From assembly GCF_001866005.1 (NCBI RefSeq), contig NZ_MLQR01000043.1, forward strand, positions 1 to 64,000: DNA of 64,000 bases, read 5' to 3'. A program made the position numbers and the translations under genes. A model generated the notes under the pieces. That model had not been told where the DNA came from. It made no database searches and worked only from the letters and a program-made list of their open reading frames with translations. This DNA is from Anaerobacillus alkalilacustris (GTDB lineage: Bacteria; Bacillota; Bacilli; Bacillales; Anaerobacillaceae). The number at the start of each line of letters is the position of its first letter. Within the stretch, counting starts at the first letter, position 1. Shown here one piece after another: positions 1-7,758 of this stretch.

Positions 1-51
1 TGTGACCGTCAAGTAGAAATGAACACTTTTCGCTGATTTATTTTGAACATT

Positions 52-801
52 TCATCCCTTAAAAATGGAAGTTCGGTGTTTCATTCGATAACTATCATCG
101 GTGAACTGGATTATTTCGGCACGATGAATAATTCTATCCAATATTGCAGTTGTAATTGCCGGATCACCGAGAAGTTCTCCCCATTCACTTGGGCCCTTAT
201 TTGAAGTCAAAATGATAGAGGAGGAATTATATAAATCGTTAATTAAATGAAAGAATAAATTTGCTTCTCGTTGATCCATTGCCATAAACATTAAGTCATC
301 AATTATCACTAAATTTGAGGTTCGTAATCTCTTTAGTCGCACCTGAGATTTCCTAGATATCTCTTCGGTTTTCAACGTATGAATAAGTTCTCCCATAGTG
401 ATAAATGTGACCTTATAACCTCTTTGAATTGCTTCAATACCTAGACCTATTGATAAAAAAGTCTTTCCAGTACCTGTCGGTCCCAATAGTAAAATGTTAT
501 AAAGTTGATCAATCCAAGTTAGTTCTCTTAGTTGGTTGAATTGCCGTTGACTTAATGAATTTTGTTCATTTAAGTTAAACTCATCTAAACCTTTAACATA
601 AGGGAAAGCTGCCCATTTCAAGCGTTTTTCAAACATTTTTTCTTCTCTGCGCTTTTGTTCGTACCCCATAACTTCAAATAAAAACTTTTGATAAGATAAC
701 TCTTTGGTTTCAGCCTTTTTGATTAGTTCGGGAAGGCATGCTGCGGTTTCTGCTAATCTTAAGGTTCGAAATAAATCTTGCAATCCTTTTAATTCAGTCA
801 T
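52..801 (-). CDS. istB: IS21-family helper ATPase IstB
   Basis: This is the AAA+ ATPase that assists the IstA transposase in target selection and transposition of IS21-family elements. The 249-residue product has a Walker A motif (GPTGTGKT) near residue 106 and a Walker B motif (LVIIDDLMF) near 165, and its length is normal for IstB. The gene starts two bases downstream of the istA stop, so the two are probably cotranscribed from the istA side. It looks intact. The family call is firm; present-day activity is not known. Confidence 0.95.
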   Translation of the reverse strand: MTELKGLQDLFRTLRLAETAACLPELIKKAETKELSYQKFLFEVMGYEQKRREEKMFEKRLKWAAFPYVKGLDEFNLNEQNSLSQRQFNQLRELTWIDQLYNILLLGPTGTGKTFLSIGLGIEAIQRGYKVTFITMGELIHTLKTEEISRKSQVRLKRLRTSNLVIIDDLMFMAMDQREANLFFHLINDLYNSSSIILTSNKGPSEWGELLGDPAITTAILDRIIHRAEIIQFTDDSYRMKHRTSIFKG

Positions 802-803
802 CT

Positions 804-2390
804 TTAGTTCCCCTCCATAATTGAGATGTAGTCGTCAATATTCCGGAGAACTGGCTTAACATGAATAGTAGCACTTCCTTGTACATGTAATGGTTGAACA
901 ACCTTATCATTGGCGGTTGATACTGTATTGTTTACTTGTCGTTGGCGTTTGACGTGTTCTAGCATATCAGCGAATTCAGAACCGCTTAACAATTTCAAGT
1001 TCATACACTTATGTAAAGCTTCATTTTTCTCTTCTGCCGATGCCTGATCAATATATTTAGAGATTAACTGAAGTTGATCACGAATATACCTAGGATTTTT
1101 TTTTCGAACTCTACCAATATACTTAGCGGCTAGTTTTTTATCCTCAAATTGATTAGCTACTAAATCAATGAATTCAGCTATTCCTTTATTTCGATCCCGG
1201 GTATGCTTTCGGTCTTGTATAAGCTTCCCAACCTCCAGGGAGATTTCATGTTCCCCGATCATTTCGCCTGTTTCTTGATCTATAATTTTTAGCGTCTGTT
1301 CTTCTACTAATAATGTAACAACTGTTCCAAATGGAGAATATGTTCCGAGAGGAACACTATAGCGATTTGATTTAAATAGAATAGTATTGTCCTTACGAAC
1401 AGTCCTTGTTATACTTGAATTAAGGTTTGTATATTTTTGCTTATTGTTGTTGGTCGCATCAATAAGCGGAAGGGCTGGTCGTAAATGTTTCTTTTCTTCT
1501 TGAAACACTTCGACTGGTCTTTTTTTCGTTATATTATGGACCTTACCATTCCCAGTTCTCTCTAACCAACGAAGGCACTGCTCGTTCCAACTATCACAAT
1601 TAGTAAAAATGCGAAACTTTGCGAAGTTTTTCTTTACAAAACCTACTACATTTTCAATTCTACCTTTACTTTGAGGATCAAACGCCCTACACATATATAT
1701 TTTCAGTTGATGCGAGTGACGAAAGACTTCAAACTCTTTTGTCATGATAAGATCACCATAGTTTTCACTAACAATAATAATTCGATCTTGATCGTACACG
1801 ATTTCATAAGGTATTCCACCAAAGTATTGAAAAGCGTTTTCATGAGCCATAATTAAATCCTTTGTAGTAAAAGGACGATTTAACCACTCAACATATTTGT
1901 ACCTAGAGTTAGATAAAACAAATGCTACAAAGTATAGTTTCACCATCTTTCCTTCCATAGTTTTTACCTTTATTTGTCCAAAATCTACTTGTGCCTGTTG
2001 CCCCATTGGCGTATCTTCAATCGCCTGAAATTGCCTTTCTTCCTTAGTTCTAGGGAGATCATACTCTTTCCTCAAATTGCGAACATAACTCCTAACGCTA
2101 CTTTCCCCGACTTTAAACTCTGGGAAGCGATCTTGAATCCAATCAAAAATCTGTGCAGCACTGACATCCGGAAACTCTCTAAGCCAATTAAGGATCATCC
2201 CTTTAAACACATCTAACTTTTTTCTCCTCGTCTTACAAGAAGCTAACCAAATGCTCATTTCATCAGGAGACATGTTTAAGTACTTATACAATGTTCCTCT
2301 TGAAATATTAAACTTTTCTGCAACCTTTGCTTTTGAGTACCCTTGTTCTAACATTCGTTTAATTTCCACATACTTCAACCACTTTTCCAC
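804..2390 (-). CDS. istA: IS21-family transposase IstA
   Basis: This is the DDE-type transposase of the IS21 element. The 528-residue product has an N-terminal helix-turn-helix (about residues 15-40, ending SRGTLYKYL), a second DNA-binding segment, then an rve-type catalytic core. Candidate catalytic acidic residues are the D in QVDFGQIK, a D in VYDQD and the E in KGRIENVVGF. The C-terminal half is the usual Mu-transposase-like region. The frame is open throughout, so the element may be functional. The first ~43 codons are duplicated immediately upstream (2510-2758), so a truncated istA start lies in the neighbouring copy. Confidence 0.95.
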   Translation of the reverse strand: MEKWLKYVEIKRMLEQGYSKAKVAEKFNISRGTLYKYLNMSPDEMSIWLASCKTRRKKLDVFKGMILNWLREFPDVSAAQIFDWIQDRFPEFKVGESSVRSYVRNLRKEYDLPRTKEERQFQAIEDTPMGQQAQVDFGQIKVKTMEGKMVKLYFVAFVLSNSRYKYVEWLNRPFTTKDLIMAHENAFQYFGGIPYEIVYDQDRIIIVSENYGDLIMTKEFEVFRHSHQLKIYMCRAFDPQSKGRIENVVGFVKKNFAKFRIFTNCDSWNEQCLRWLERTGNGKVHNITKKRPVEVFQEEKKHLRPALPLIDATNNNKQKYTNLNSSITRTVRKDNTILFKSNRYSVPLGTYSPFGTVVTLLVEEQTLKIIDQETGEMIGEHEISLEVGKLIQDRKHTRDRNKGIAEFIDLVANQFEDKKLAAKYIGRVRKKNPRYIRDQLQLISKYIDQASAEEKNEALHKCMNLKLLSGSEFADMLEHVKRQRQVNNTVSTANDKVVQPLHVQGSATIHVKPVLRNIDDYISIMEGN

Positions 2391-2509
2391 CTTTCAAAGC
2401 CCCCCGACAGTTAAATAATATAAAACTATCATACTGTTAGAGGATATTTTGGTAAATAAGTGTTCAAATTTATTTGTCGGAAACTGTCTATTTTAGTTTA
2501 GCAGTTACA
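2261..2509. repeat. Direct repeat, copy 1 (right end of the complete IS21)
   Basis: A 249-bp block begins CATCAGGAGACATG inside istA and ends at the IS tip (…GCAGTTACA). It recurs immediately as copy 2 at 2510-2758. By eye the two copies are identical. Confidence 0.95.
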
Positions 2510-2758
2510 CATCAGGAGACATGTTTAAGTACTTATACAATGTTCCTCTTGAAATATTAAACTTTTCTGCAACCTTTGCTTTTGAGTACCCTTGTTCTAA
2601 CATTCGTTTAATTTCCACATACTTCAACCACTTTTCCACCTTTCAAAGCCCCCCGACAGTTAAATAATATAAAACTATCATACTGTTAGAGGATATTTTG
2701 GTAAATAAGTGTTCAAATTTATTTGTCGGAAACTGTCTATTTTAGTTTAGCAGTTACA
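2510..2758 (-). mobile_element. Truncated IS21 right end (249-bp duplicate)
   Basis: This is an exact second copy of 2261-2509. It contains the istA start codon and about 43 codons, the upstream region and the right terminal repeat, and abuts the complete element with no spacer. It can be read as the outer flank of an IS that received a copy of itself, or as a tandem duplication. The outer tip at 2758 is the boundary with the YhjD-like gene. Confidence 0.9.
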
Positions 2759-3090
2759 CTTAGTCGATCTTGAACTTTATTTCGTAAATGAAGGTTTAGA
2801 AAACGACTTGTTTTTACATACCCTCTGAAGTAGCAGTGAAATTCTGTAAAGGTACCATCATTGTTACCGAATTCAATTTTAATATTCCTTTTATGCAGTT
2901 GTTGCTTAATTTCAAATAATTCTTTACTGATAGAGCCAATAGAAGAATGGATAAGTTGAATGTAAGGTTCTTTTAGTTTTAAAAAAGATTTTTCAACAAT
3001 GAGTAGGTCATTTTGCAAAACTTTACGAGCAAATGACAGGATAATATAGGCTTCAAAAAGAATTTCTTCTTGTTGAGATAAGCAATTCAC
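2737..3090 (-). CDS. YhjD-like conserved protein, 3' end replaced by IS21
   Basis: This 117-residue soluble protein resembles the small Bacillus YhjD family in layout (LKEPYIQLIHSSI, then a C-terminal RNKVQDRL). I know of no firmly established function for the family. The reading frame enters the IS21 tip: residues 1-111 are chromosomal, while the last six (VTAKLK) and the stop lie inside the element at 2737-2757. The insertion therefore trimmed or replaced only the extreme C-terminus, and the conserved RNKVQDRL segment survives. The family assignment is from memory and moderately certain. Confidence 0.6.
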   Translation of the reverse strand: MNCLSQQEEILFEAYIILSFARKVLQNDLLIVEKSFLKLKEPYIQLIHSSIGSISKELFEIKQQLHKRNIKIEFGNNDGTFTEFHCYFRGYVKTSRFLNLHLRNKVQDRLSVTAKLK

Positions 3091-3411
3091 TATTCATTCC
3101 CCTTTCGATAGAACTTACGTTCGTATATATTTTAATTGATTAAACATTTTTTTGCAACATAAAGAAATGAAAAAATGAACGAATGTTTGTTTTGACGCGT
3201 ATCATAAATTGTGCAAGGGAATGAGGCTTTTATCTTTGTTCATAACTCCTTGTTATGATCGACTTCCACCGCAGCCAAAATTGATTTTATATGACTTTAA
3301 TACTTTGTTTGATTGTGGTATTTTAATAACAATGTCACTTATTTTTGTTGAAAGATTCTCCATTTGTATGAACCTAAGATCTAGCGGTTGACAACATTGG
3401 AGGTGTAAAAC
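3091..3411. other. Intergenic region, no convincing gene
   Basis: This AT-rich stretch lies between the divergent YhjD-like gene and the cyclophilin lipoprotein and should hold both promoters. A 60-codon open frame at 3209-3391 has no ribosome binding site and unusual composition, so I did not call it. A TTGACA at 3389-3394 has no matching -10 box. Confidence 0.4.
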
Positions 3412-3444
3412 ATGTCGGTGATTAAAGTCATCGGTGTCTTTTAA
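3412..3444 (+). CDS. Possible 10-residue leader peptide
   Basis: A perfect GGAGGTG at 3399-3405 sits about six bases before an ATG that opens an 11-codon frame, MSVIKVIGVF-stop. The cyclophilin lipoprotein gene begins 34 bases further on with its own RBS (AAGGAG). The strong RBS is the only evidence. It could be a translated leader or chance. Confidence 0.35.
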   Translation: MSVIKVIGVF

Positions 3445-3478
3445 GAAAATAATAAAATGATAAAGGAGTAGTTATATC

Positions 3479-4156
3479 ATGCGTTTTGTTAATTATTTAT
3501 TATTAGGGATTTTCATGCTTGTTCTTATTTCTGGATGTGGACAAGCAGCTCCGGACGTACAGCAGGAAGAAGTAATTGCAGATGAATATCCTCAACTTAT
3601 TACGGAAGTTCAATCGGATGAGAAGCTTGTTAAAATGGTAACGAGTAAAGGTAATATTACAATTAAATTATTTCCGAAATATGCCCCATTAGCTGTTGAA
3701 AATTTCTTAACTCATAGTGAGAATGGCTATTATGACGGTGTTATTTTTCACCGTGTCATAGAAGGGTTTATGGTGCAAACAGGTGATCCAGAGGGTACCG
3801 GTGCAGGTGGAGAGAGTATTTATGGTGAGCGATTTGAAGATGAATTTTCGCCGGCACTAGCTCATTTTAGGGGTGCCTTATCAATGGCTAATGCTGGTCC
3901 TAATACGAATGGAAGTCAGTTTTTTATTGTCCAAAGCAAATCCTTTCAAGGAAGTTCAGCAATAGACTTTTCTGAAGAAGCGCTAGAGCATTATAAACAA
4001 TATGGAGGCACACCACATTTAGATTATCGCCATACCGTCTTTGGTCATGTCATTGAAGGTATCGATGTGGTAGATGCTATTGCAGAAGTAGAAGTTGGAC
4101 AAAATGATCGCCCTAAAGAAGATATAACGATAGAGACAATTGAATTATTAAACTAA
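3479..4156 (+). CDS. Cyclophilin-type peptidyl-prolyl isomerase, lipoprotein
   Basis: This enzyme catalyses cis-trans isomerisation of proline peptide bonds, probably on proteins folding outside the membrane. Residues 1-20 form a lipoprotein signal peptide with lipobox LISGC, so the protein should be anchored to the outer face of the membrane. A complete cyclophilin domain covers about residues 48-222. It includes [15 protein letters not shown] with the catalytic Arg region, GTGAGG, and [15 protein letters not shown]. The acidic linker between lipid anchor and domain is typical. At 225 residues it is longer than cytosolic PpiB because of the export segment. It appears monocistronic. Confidence 0.93.
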   Translation: MRFVNYLLLGIFMLVLISGCGQAAPDVQQEEVIADEYPQLITEVQSDEKLVKMVTSKGNITIKLFPKYAPLAVENFLTHSENGYYDGVIFHRVIEGFMVQTGDPEGTGAGGESIYGERFEDEFSPALAHFRGALSMANAGPNTNGSQFFIVQSKSFQGSSAIDFSEEALEHYKQYGGTPHLDYRHTVFGHVIEGIDVVDAIAEVEVGQNDRPKEDITIETIELLN

Positions 4157-4173
4157 GAAAACTTGTTGTACTT

Positions 4174-4287
4174 GAGTGAATTTCATAATACCAAAATGGA
4201 GCCACATAAATCTATATCTAGTTACGAACAGGTTCAACGTAACTAGATATATTTTCTTAGGGGCGAGAATAATGAATTGTGAATTTA
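4174..4287. repeat. Family B palindromic repeat, copy 1
   Basis: The element starts GTGAATTTCATAAT and has a central stem formed by ATATCTAGTTACG and CGTAACTAGATAT around an 11-base loop. The outer arms are less well kept than in the copies at 21226-21333 and 36673-36790. It shares the phrase GAGCCACA-AATCTATAT with copy 2. It lies just downstream of the cyclophilin gene. A 63-codon open frame across it is an artefact of the repeat. Confidence 0.7.
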
Positions 4288-4354
4288 TTAACTTAAAAAT
4301 TATAAAAAGAAGGCTTGTGCTAATTTATTTGGCAAAGCCTTCTTTTTTACATAA

Positions 4355-4415
4355 TCAGAATTTATAAATTTCTAACTTTGAAACTGTCTAGCTCCAGGCA
4401 CCTTGCGCTTTTCTT
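4355..4415 (+). repeat. Family A repeat, minimal form
   Basis: The family A head (TCAGAATTTATAAATTTC…GAAACTGTCTAGCTCCAGGC) runs straight into the common tail CCTTGCGCTTTTCTT with nothing between. It looks like an internal-deletion derivative of the long copies at 22542-22694 and 40263-40415. It lies in the 500-base gap before the ABC transporter operon. The rest of that gap holds the family B repeat and AT-rich sequence. Confidence 0.75.
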
Positions 4416-4568
4416 ATACGATCAAGACAAAAAAGACTTTTTTGGTTAATCAGTATAAGAGAAATTCACTATAAGTTTAAACTAGATTAAACGTTATTAT
4501 AAAGAGTTACAAAATTATTAATTCGTTCACAATAAATTCACTAATATTTGGATATTATTATGTTTAGA

Positions 4569-4609
4569 TTGACATTACTTCTTGTGTCGGTGTATTATTT
4601 AATTAATAC
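4569..4609 (+). promoter_or_regulatory. Probable sigma-A promoter with overlapping inverted repeat
   Basis: TTGACA at 4569-4574 and TATTAT at 4593-4598 are separated by 18 bases. A small inverted repeat (GTATTA…TTAATAC) overlaps the -10 box and could be an operator, for example for the GntR-type regulator encoded 2 kb downstream. The promoter is plausible; the operator idea is speculative. Confidence 0.5.
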
Positions 4610-4656
4610 AGTAGGTCACGGGTACGGTGTGATTGTACTTATGGAGGGGATATTAC

Positions 4657-5580
4657 TTGTTAACACCTGTTGTTTCAATAAAAAATGTTACGAAGAAAAT
4701 AAAAGGCAAGAAAATTATTGATGATCTAAGCTTTGATATTTATCCTGGTGAGGTTTTTGGTTTTTTAGGACCAAATGGTGCTGGAAAAACAACGACAATT
4801 CGAATGTTAGTTGGCTTAATCTCAATAACTGAAGGTGAAGTGCTTATTAAGGGGAAAAATGTGGTTAAAGATTTTGAAGGTGCCATTTCAGAAATTGGGG
4901 CAATTGTAGAAAATCCAGAGATGTATAAGTTTTTATCTGGATATCAAAATTTAGTTCATTATGCACGTATGGTCGATGGCGTAAGTAAAGAAAGAATTAA
5001 TGAAGTAGTAAATCTAGTTGGACTCAGTAGTCGAATTCATGAAAAGGTAAAAACATACTCATTGGGGATGAGACAGCGCTTAGGTTTAGCGCAAGCCCTG
5101 TTACATTCACCATCAGTATTAATTTTAGATGAACCAACGAACGGTTTAGACCCTGCAGGGATAAGGGAAATTCGTGACTATTTAAGAAAATTAGCTAGAG
5201 TTGAAGGACTAAGCGTCATCGTATCTAGCCACTTGTTATCAGAAATGGAATTAATGTGCGATAGAATCGGAATTATTCAAAATGGAAAATTAATTGGTGT
5301 TCAAACAGTTAATGAGTTTATTAATGGTGAGAAAGAGCTTGTCGTACGTTTTGAAGTCCATAACACAAAAGTAGCATCACAAGTAATAAAGGAAAACTTT
5401 CCAAACTATTTAGTTAAAGATACTGGGGAGTTCATTGAAATTACGTTAGAGAAGGAAAGTATACCACAAGTCAATCAAGTGTTCGTTACTAATAATGTGA
5501 AAGTTTACAGCATTTCAAATACAGTAAAATCTTTAGAGGAGAAATTTTTAGAAGTGACAGGTGGTGAATTAAATGTCTAA
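4657..5580 (+). CDS. yhcH: ABC transporter ATP-binding protein (YhcH/BcrA type)
   Basis: This is the ATPase of an ABC-2-type exporter, paired with the permease downstream. Motifs are Walker A (GPNGAGKTT), signature (YSLGMRQRLGLAQAL), Walker B (LILDEPTNGLDPAG) and an H-loop (SSHLLSE). The ~90-residue C-terminal tail is usual for bacitracin-resistance-type ATPases. I chose TTG at 4657 because GGAGGG lies eight bases upstream; a start at 4633 would place that RBS inside the gene. The gene overlaps the permease by eight bases. The symbol rests on size and on the yhcF/yhcG/yhcE-like genes nearby. Confidence 0.88.
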   Translation: MLTPVVSIKNVTKKIKGKKIIDDLSFDIYPGEVFGFLGPNGAGKTTTIRMLVGLISITEGEVLIKGKNVVKDFEGAISEIGAIVENPEMYKFLSGYQNLVHYARMVDGVSKERINEVVNLVGLSSRIHEKVKTYSLGMRQRLGLAQALLHSPSVLILDEPTNGLDPAGIREIRDYLRKLARVEGLSVIVSSHLLSEMELMCDRIGIIQNGKLIGVQTVNEFINGEKELVVRFEVHNTKVASQVIKENFPNYLVKDTGEFIEITLEKESIPQVNQVFVTNNVKVYSISNTVKSLEEKFLEVTGGELNV

Positions 5581-6523
5581 CTTACTGCGACTTGTGCAAA
5601 ATGAAAATATGAAAATTTACTATCGTTCCGGAACTTGGGTAATGTTTGGCATTTTGATTTCAATTTTGCTCATTATTGGGCTATTCACAAAGTTTATTTT
5701 AGAAGCCCCTGCATACGATTCATGGCAAGAAGCAGTAATGCTTGAGAATATGAACATGCAGACAGTTATTAATGATACTACGATGCCAAAACCAGTATTA
5801 GAAAGGTATGAAAAAGATATTGCTTTAAATGAATATCGACTCGCCCACGATATTCCCCCGATTGAGACTAAAAGCTTTTGGGGATATATGACCTCAACTG
5901 TAAATTTAATTAGTGTTATTACGATGTTTACGATTATAGTTGCAGCGGGGATCGTTGCAGGTGAATTTTCTTGGGGAACGATTAAATTATTGTTAATCCG
6001 TCCTGTATCAAGAACAAAAATCCTGCTATCTAAATATGTAGCAACATTTTTGTTCTCATTATTAATGCTGCTAGGATTATTTTTATTTTCATTTATAATT
6101 GGTGGAATTTTATTTGGGATTTCAACAATCACTCAACCATACTTGTACATTGCACAAGGAGAAGTTCTTGAACGTAACATGTTTAGTCAATTATTAATGT
6201 TATATAGTTTAACAAGTGTTGAATTATTAATGATGGTGACGTTCGCCTTCATGATCTCAACAGTATTTCGAAGCAGCTCTCTAGCCATAGGATTAGCTTT
6301 ATTTTTAATGTTTACAGGAACCCAACTTGTTCACGTACTTAGTCAATATGAATGGGTAAAATATATATTATTTGCTAACACATATCTTGTTCAATATATT
6401 GAAGGTACACCGATTGTAGAAGGAATGACTTTTCAATTTTCAGTCATGGTGTTAGTTTTTTATTTTATTCTCTTTAATACATTATCTTTGTTAATTTTTA
6501 AAAAACGAGATGTTGCTGCGTAA
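5573..6523 (+). CDS. yhcI: ABC-2-type transporter permease (YhcI type)
   Basis: This membrane partner of the preceding ATPase has 316 residues. A first membrane segment lies near residues 22-44, followed by an extracytoplasmic loop of about 60 residues, then five further hydrophobic segments ending LFNTLSLLIF. This is the classic ABC-2 / bacitracin-permease layout. It overlaps the ATPase gene by eight bases, indicating translational coupling. The substrate cannot be read from sequence; relatives export peptides or antibiotics or respond to cell-envelope stress. Confidence 0.87.
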   Translation: MSNLLRLVQNENMKIYYRSGTWVMFGILISILLIIGLFTKFILEAPAYDSWQEAVMLENMNMQTVINDTTMPKPVLERYEKDIALNEYRLAHDIPPIETKSFWGYMTSTVNLISVITMFTIIVAAGIVAGEFSWGTIKLLLIRPVSRTKILLSKYVATFLFSLLMLLGLFLFSFIIGGILFGISTITQPYLYIAQGEVLERNMFSQLLMLYSLTSVELLMMVTFAFMISTVFRSSSLAIGLALFLMFTGTQLVHVLSQYEWVKYILFANTYLVQYIEGTPIVEGMTFQFSVMVLVFYFILFNTLSLLIFKKRDVAA

Positions 6524-6563
6524 CAATATGGTAAAATAAAGCAGATTGCTAAAAGGATTATGG

Positions 6564-6626
6564 ATACTTATCAAACAGTCACTCTTTGAAAATAGGTGGT
6601 AAACAGGAGTGTGATAAGTATTTTTT
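6564..6626 (+). terminator. Hairpin with U-tract between yhcI-like and yhcF-like genes
   Basis: ATACTTATCA at 6564-6573 pairs perfectly with TGATAAGTAT at 6612-6621, with CACTC/GAGTG continuing the stem inside, and is followed by a T-run. It may terminate the first transporter operon or act as an attenuator or regulator site for the second. Confidence 0.6.
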
Positions 6627-6668
6627 ACCTTTTTTCACCAAAGTTAGTTCCCTTTAAAAGGAGGTATT

Positions 6669-7046
6669 GTGCATTGTATGAATGTATCCTTTGACAATTC
6701 AAAGCCAATATATTTACAGTTAATGGACTACTTTTTCCAACAAATATGTAACGGTTCTATAGAACCAGGTGAAAAATTACCATCAGTTAGAGAAACTGCA
6801 GTAGAAGTTGGAGTGAACCCAAATACTGTTCAAAGGACATATGCTGAAATGGAAAGATTACAAGTAGTTGTGGCGAAAAGAGGCCAAGGATCTTTTGTGA
6901 CAGAGGATAAGACAATAATTAAACGACTGCGTTCAGAGATCTCGGAACAATATGTCGGTAAGTTTGTTACTTATATGAAAAATAATGGTTTTACTGAGGA
7001 AGAAATCATTGAACAAGTGAGTGTAGCCCTTAAAAAGTCGTTGTGA
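6669..7046 (+). CDS. yhcF: GntR-family transcriptional regulator (YhcF/YtrA type)
   Basis: This small repressor has 125 residues. The winged helix-turn-helix covers residues 10-75 with the typical PGEKLPSVRETAVEVGVNP and NTVQRTYAEME motifs, and a short helical tail serves for dimerisation. It lacks the large ligand domain of FadR/HutC types, as in YtrA-like regulators that precede ABC transporters. AAAGGAGG at 6657-6664 precedes GTG at 6669 by four bases; ATG at 6678 is the alternative start. It is followed after 13 bases by its ATPase partner and probably autoregulates the operon. Confidence 0.9.
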   Translation: MHCMNVSFDNSKPIYLQLMDYFFQQICNGSIEPGEKLPSVRETAVEVGVNPNTVQRTYAEMERLQVVVAKRGQGSFVTEDKTIIKRLRSEISEQYVGKFVTYMKNNGFTEEEIIEQVSVALKKSL

Positions 7047-7059
7047 TAGAGGTGAAAAC

Positions 7060-7758
7060 ATGGAAAAAATTATTACATTCTCGGATGTTTTTAAAAAGTA
7101 TGGGTTAACAATAGCATTAAACAATGTCAGTCTTCAAATACCAAAAGGTGGAATTATAGGTTTAGTTGGATCAAACGGAAGTGGAAAATCAACGTTATTA
7201 AAGCTTACAGCGGGATTATTAAAAAAGACTTCAGGTGAAATTACTGTATGTGGAGAGAAAGTTACGAGATTGATAGCGAAAAAAGTAGCATTTCTTGCAG
7301 AGGTAGATTCACTCTATGAATTTTTTACAGTAAGTGAGACAATTGCTTTATCAAGCGATGTTTTTGATGACTTCGATCAAAAAAAAGCAATAGAAATTAT
7401 TGAAACTCTTAATGTAGATCAACAAAAAAAGGTTGGGAGCCTCTCAAAGGGTAACCGAGCTAGAGTGAAAATTGCCATTACTTTAGCAAGAAAAGCTCCA
7501 TTACTTATCATGGATGAACCTTTATCAGGATTAGACCCACTTGTTAGGGAAGACATAATAAAGATGATTGCTAGGTATGTGGAAATGGAAGAACAGACGT
7601 TACTAATTTCAACGCATGAAGTAACAGAAATAGAACCCCTATTAGATTATGTAGTATTAGTACGAGATGGAGAAATAATGTTATCTGAAAAGGTAGAAGA
7701 TTTGAGAGAGAAAAAAGGGCAGAGCGTGTTAGACGCAATGAAAGAGGTGTTACGATGA
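7060..7758 (+). CDS. yhcG: ABC transporter ATP-binding protein (YhcG/YtrB type)
   Basis: This 232-residue ATPase is the same length as B. subtilis YhcG. It has Walker A (GSNGSGKST), a signature-like segment (SLSKGNRARVKIAITLA), Walker B (LLIMDEPLSGLDP) and an H-loop (STHEVTE). It sits between the GntR regulator and a membrane protein, overlapping the latter by four bases, so the three form one unit. The signature reads LSKGN rather than LSGGQ, which is common in this subfamily. Confidence 0.88.
   Translation: MEKIITFSDVFKKYGLTIALNNVSLQIPKGGIIGLVGSNGSGKSTLLKLTAGLLKKTSGEITVCGEKVTRLIAKKVAFLAEVDSLYEFFTVSETIALSSDVFDDFDQKKAIEIIETLNVDQQKKVGSLSKGNRARVKIAITLARKAPLLIMDEPLSGLDPLVREDIIKMIARYVEMEEQTLLISTHEVTEIEPLLDYVVLVRDGEIMLSEKVEDLREKKGQSVLDAMKEVLR

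Larger units (their letters stand above)
1..2509 (-). mobile_element. IS21-family insertion sequence, complete
   Basis: The element carries istA and istB, both on the minus strand. The left end begins TGTGACCGTC at base 1 and the right end, read on the minus strand from 2509, begins TGTAACTGCT. About 17 of the first 26 bases agree between the ends, so these are imperfect terminal inverted repeats. Further in, TGAACACTT/TGAACATTT-like units recur at both ends, which fits the multiple internal end repeats of IS21. The window starts exactly at the left tip, so the left flank and any target duplication cannot be seen. The right tip joins a second copy of its own last 249 bp. Confidence 0.9.

Noticed and set aside
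1671..2216. Plus-strand open frames of 61 and 80 codons inside istA
   Set aside because: They lie opposite a clear transposase gene, lack RBS and have no protein-like composition.
3209..3391. 60-codon open frame before the cyclophilin gene
   Set aside because: No Shine-Dalgarno sequence, odd composition and no recognisable motif.
4176..4367. 63-codon open frame
   Set aside because: It runs through a family B palindrome and into a family A repeat; no RBS.
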